Part shown: one piece after another, positions 62,008-64,000 of the stretch | Layout: each line of letters starts with the position of its first letter | Numbering within the stretch: position 1 is the first letter of the stretch | Notes under the pieces: model-generated | Database searches by the model: none | Seen by the model: only the letters and a program-made list of their open reading frames with translations | What the model was told of the DNA's origin: nothing | Translations under genes and position numbers: made by a program | Assembly (NCBI RefSeq): GCF_010725725.1 | Contig: NZ_AP022599.1 | Location: 5,208,001 to 5,272,000, forward strand | Origin: Mycolicibacterium pulveris | GTDB taxonomy: Bacteria > Actinomycetota > Actinomycetes > Mycobacteriales > Mycobacteriaceae | DNA length: 64,000 bases | Direction of reading: 5' to 3'

Positions 62008-63264
62008 CTATCCGCCGCCGCTCCTGAGGAACGCGGCGATCGCGTCCACGATACGGCTGGCCATCAGGGTCTTCGAACCGTGCTCCAACGCCGACTCGGT
62101 GCCGTCGGCCGCCAACAGCCAGCCGTCGTTGTTGTCCACCTCGAACGCCCTGTTCTCCCCCACGGCGTTGACGACCAGCAGGTCACAGCCCTTGCGCTGC
62201 AGCTTGGCCCTGGCGTGGAAGAGCACGTCGCCGTTGGCGTCGCCGGTCTCGGCGGCGAACCCGACGATGGCCCGCATGTTGGGCAGTTGCCCGTCGGCGC
62301 GGGCCCGCACGGCGCCGGCCAGCACGTCGTCGGTGCGGGTGAGCTCGATGACCGGCTCGCCCTGGCTCTCCGGGCCCTTCTTGATCTTGCTGGTGGACTG
62401 GGTGACCGGCCGGAAGTCGGCCACCGCGGCCGCCATCACCAGCACGTGCGCGTCGGGTGCGTGCTTGGACACCGCGTCCTTGAGCTGGGCGGCCGAGCCG
62501 ATGTGCACGACCTCGACGCCGGCCGGGTCGATCAGCCCCGCGGTGTTGCCGGCGATCAGCGTGACTTCGGCGCCGCGCTGGGCCATCACCCGGGCCATCG
62601 CATAGCCCTGCTTGCCGGAGCTGCGGTTGCCGATGAACCGCACCGGATCGATCGGCTCGCGCGTGCCACCCGCGGTGACCAGGGCTTTCACCCCGGCCAG
62701 GTCGTAGGGCAGCGCCGGCGATTCGAGGCCACGCGCCAGCAGCAGCTGGGCGAACGTGGTGATCTCCTCGGCCTCGGGCAACCGCCCGGCACCGGTGTCG
62801 GCGCCGGTGAGCCGCCCCGACGCCGGTTCGAGCACCACCACACCGCGGCGGCGCAATGTGGCGACGTTGTCGACGGTGGCTGGGTGCAACCACATCTCGG
62901 TGTGCATGGCCGGGGCCAGCAGCACCGGACATCGCGCGGTGAGCAGCGTCGCGGTCAGCAGGTCGTCGGCGCGTCCGATGGTCGCACGGGCCAGCAGGTC
63001 GGCGGTGGCGGGTGCGACGACGACGAGGTCGGCCTCCTGACCGATGCGCACGTGCGGTACCTCGTGCACGTCGTCCCAGACGCCGGTGTGCACGGGGTTG
63101 CCGGACAGCGCTTCGAACGTCGCCGCGCCGACGAAACGCAACGCGGATTCGGTCGGGATGACCCGGACCGAGTGTCCGGCTTCGGTGAGCTGGCGGACCA
63201 CGGTCGCCGCCTTGTAAGCGGCGATGCCACCGGCGACGCCGACGATGATCCGCTTGGGCTCCAT
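62008..63264 (-). CDS. coaBC: CoaBC, phosphopantothenoylcysteine synthetase/decarboxylase
   Basis: A 418-residue bifunctional enzyme of coenzyme A synthesis. The N-terminal flavin decarboxylase (CoaC) has [20 protein letters not shown] and the catalytic His in [11 protein letters not shown]. The C-terminal synthetase (CoaB) begins near [20 protein letters not shown], with [11 protein letters not shown] and [16 protein letters not shown]. The ATG at 63264 gives the normal length. rpoZ lies 19 bases upstream. Confidence 0.97.
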   Translation of the reverse strand: MEPKRIIVGVAGGIAAYKAATVVRQLTEAGHSVRVIPTESALRFVGAATFEALSGNPVHTGVWDDVHEVPHVRIGQEADLVVVAPATADLLARATIGRADDLLTATLLTARCPVLLAPAMHTEMWLHPATVDNVATLRRRGVVVLEPASGRLTGADTGAGRLPEAEEITTFAQLLLARGLESPALPYDLAGVKALVTAGGTREPIDPVRFIGNRSSGKQGYAMARVMAQRGAEVTLIAGNTAGLIDPAGVEVVHIGSAAQLKDAVSKHAPDAHVLVMAAAVADFRPVTQSTSKIKKGPESQGEPVIELTRTDDVLAGAVRARADGQLPNMRAIVGFAAETGDANGDVLFHARAKLQRKGCDLLVVNAVGENRAFEVDNNDGWLLAADGTESALEHGSKTLMASRIVDAIAAFLRSGGG

Positions 63265-63283
63265 GCGGGCCGCTCCTGAGTCG

Positions 63284-63601
63284 CTACTCGCCTTCGGTGT
63301 GCTCGAGCAGGTCGGCGTGGATCTCGCGCAGCGCGATCGACAGCGGCTTCTCCTGAAGGCCCGGCTCGACCAGCGGGCCGACATACTCGAGGATGCCGTC
63401 GCCGAGCTGGTTGTAGTAGTCGTTGATCTGGCGTGCGCGCTTGGCGGCGAAGATCACCAGGGCGTACTTGCTCGATGCGCGCTCCAGCAACTCGTCGATC
63501 GGCGGGTTGGTGATGCCGAGCGGCGTGTCGTAGGCGCCGGCGGCGGACGTGTCGAAGTCGTCCACGGCGGCCAGCTGCGTATCGGCGTGCGGGGTGCTCA
63601 C
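63284..63601 (-). CDS. rpoZ: RNA polymerase omega subunit
   Basis: A 105-residue subunit that helps assemble RNA polymerase. It shows [20 protein letters not shown] and [20 protein letters not shown], then [14 protein letters not shown]. The GTG start follows AGGAGAATT. The order gmk-rpoZ-coaBC-metK is standard in actinobacteria. Confidence 0.95.
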   Translation of the reverse strand: MSTPHADTQLAAVDDFDTSAAGAYDTPLGITNPPIDELLERASSKYALVIFAAKRARQINDYYNQLGDGILEYVGPLVEPGLQEKPLSIALREIHADLLEHTEGE

Positions 63602-63687
63602 TAAAAATTCTCCTGGCGGTTGGCTGGCTGGGTTGCCTCTGAACTAAGGTGGCTATCGGGGCTTCCCGCGCCGGCTCTGGCGCTGGG

Positions 63688-64000
63688 TCAGTCTTGGGCC
63701 ACCAGCAAGGATACCAATTCGGCGCAGGCCGATTCCAATTGCCTGTTCACCACGACCACGTCGAACTCCCCCTGCGCGGCCAGTTCGGCCTTCGCCGTCG
63801 CCAGCCGGCGATCCATCACCTCGGGGCTTTCGGTGCCCCGCCCGGTCAGCCGGCTCTGAAGCGTTGCCCAGTCGGGCGGGGCGACGAACACGGTGAGGGC
63901 CTCGGGCATCGCCTGCTTCACCGACCGGGCACCCGCCAGATCGACCTCGATGAGGACGGGATGACCGGCCGCGGTGGCCTCGAGCACAGGCTGCGCGGGG
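63688..64000 (-). CDS. gmk: Guanylate kinase, 3' part (start beyond window)
   Basis: About the last 104 residues of guanylate kinase: [20 protein letters not shown] (LID-side strand with the Asp), [20 protein letters not shown] with the Arg-rich nucleotide-binding segment, and the C-terminus [13 protein letters not shown]. The P-loop and GMP-binding region lie past the window edge. It phosphorylates GMP to GDP. The frame stays open to base 64000. Confidence 0.93.
   Translation of the reverse strand, partial: PAQPVLEATAAGHPVLIEVDLAGARSVKQAMPEALTVFVAPPDWATLQSRLTGRGTESPEVMDRRLATAKAELAAQGEFDVVVVNRQLESACAELVSLLVAQD

Overview
The window reads as a chromosomal segment of a high-GC, probably fast-growing Mycobacterium/Mycolicibacterium. 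The basis is gene content and order recalled from M. tuberculosis: the whole window follows the Rv1388-Rv1464 neighbourhood, running from gmk at the right edge back to suf at the left edge. Mycobacterial signature genes are present (mptB, lprG-p55, whiA, opcA, lipI/lipH, a 13E12-type HNH gene). So are many GTG starts, 4-nt ATGA/GTGA overlaps, and -10 hexamers placed 6-7 nt before start codons, as in leaderless mycobacterial transcripts. Comparison with other genomes is from memory, not from a search.

Layout. 1-4141 (minus): sufR-sufB-sufD-sufC, with the first codons of a probable sufS at the left edge; a palindrome covers the sufR start. 4222-8690 (plus): an NADP-dependent oxidoreductase, then mptB and a two-gene ABC exporter. 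8604-10626: an accessory block (DAPG-hydrolase-like gene, TetR regulator, DUF429 gene) between the ABC exporter and ctaA. 10688-14255: ctaA, an ATP-grasp-like hypothetical, qor, ctaB. 14426-20848 (plus): the pentose phosphate operon tkt-tal-zwf-opcA-pgl.

20896-26214 is accessory. A 13E12/HNH gene is frameshifted and split by about 1.16 kb carrying an SRPBCC gene and an F420-type oxidoreductase; a 26-bp direct repeat flanks the oxidoreductase. It is followed by a coiled-coil gene, a methyltransferase and a divergent AraC regulator. 26221-32842 (minus): ppc, secG and the glycolytic block tpiA-pgk-gap, plus a small secreted protein on the plus strand. 32925-38631 (minus): an orphan solute-binding protein, then whiA-yvcK-rapZ-uvrC with overlapping ends.

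38725-43574: a lipoprotein gamma-glutamyltransferase (plus), then a PH-domain membrane protein, ribH, ribBA and ribE (minus). 43619-45930 (plus): lprG-p55. 45937-47893 is accessory: a 56-residue gene, a DJ-1/PfpI gene and a decayed ABC transporter. 47890-51917 (minus): ribD, rpe, rsmB, fmt. 52031-57162 (minus): lemA, a DUF2207 gene, priA and a YhhN gene; a 21-bp perfect stem brackets the priA ribosome binding site and start. 57161-60597 (plus): lipI, lipH and a Baeyer-Villiger-type monooxygenase. 60677-64000 (minus): metK, coaBC, rpoZ and the 3' part of gmk.

No gene-free stretch exceeds 300 bases. No rRNA, tRNA, CRISPR array, integrase or intact insertion sequence was recognised. Central carbon metabolism (pentose phosphate, lower glycolysis, ppc), cofactor synthesis (riboflavin, CoA, Fe-S, haem A, SAM) and envelope functions (mptB, lprG-p55) form the conserved backbone. 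The accessory material is confined to four islets.
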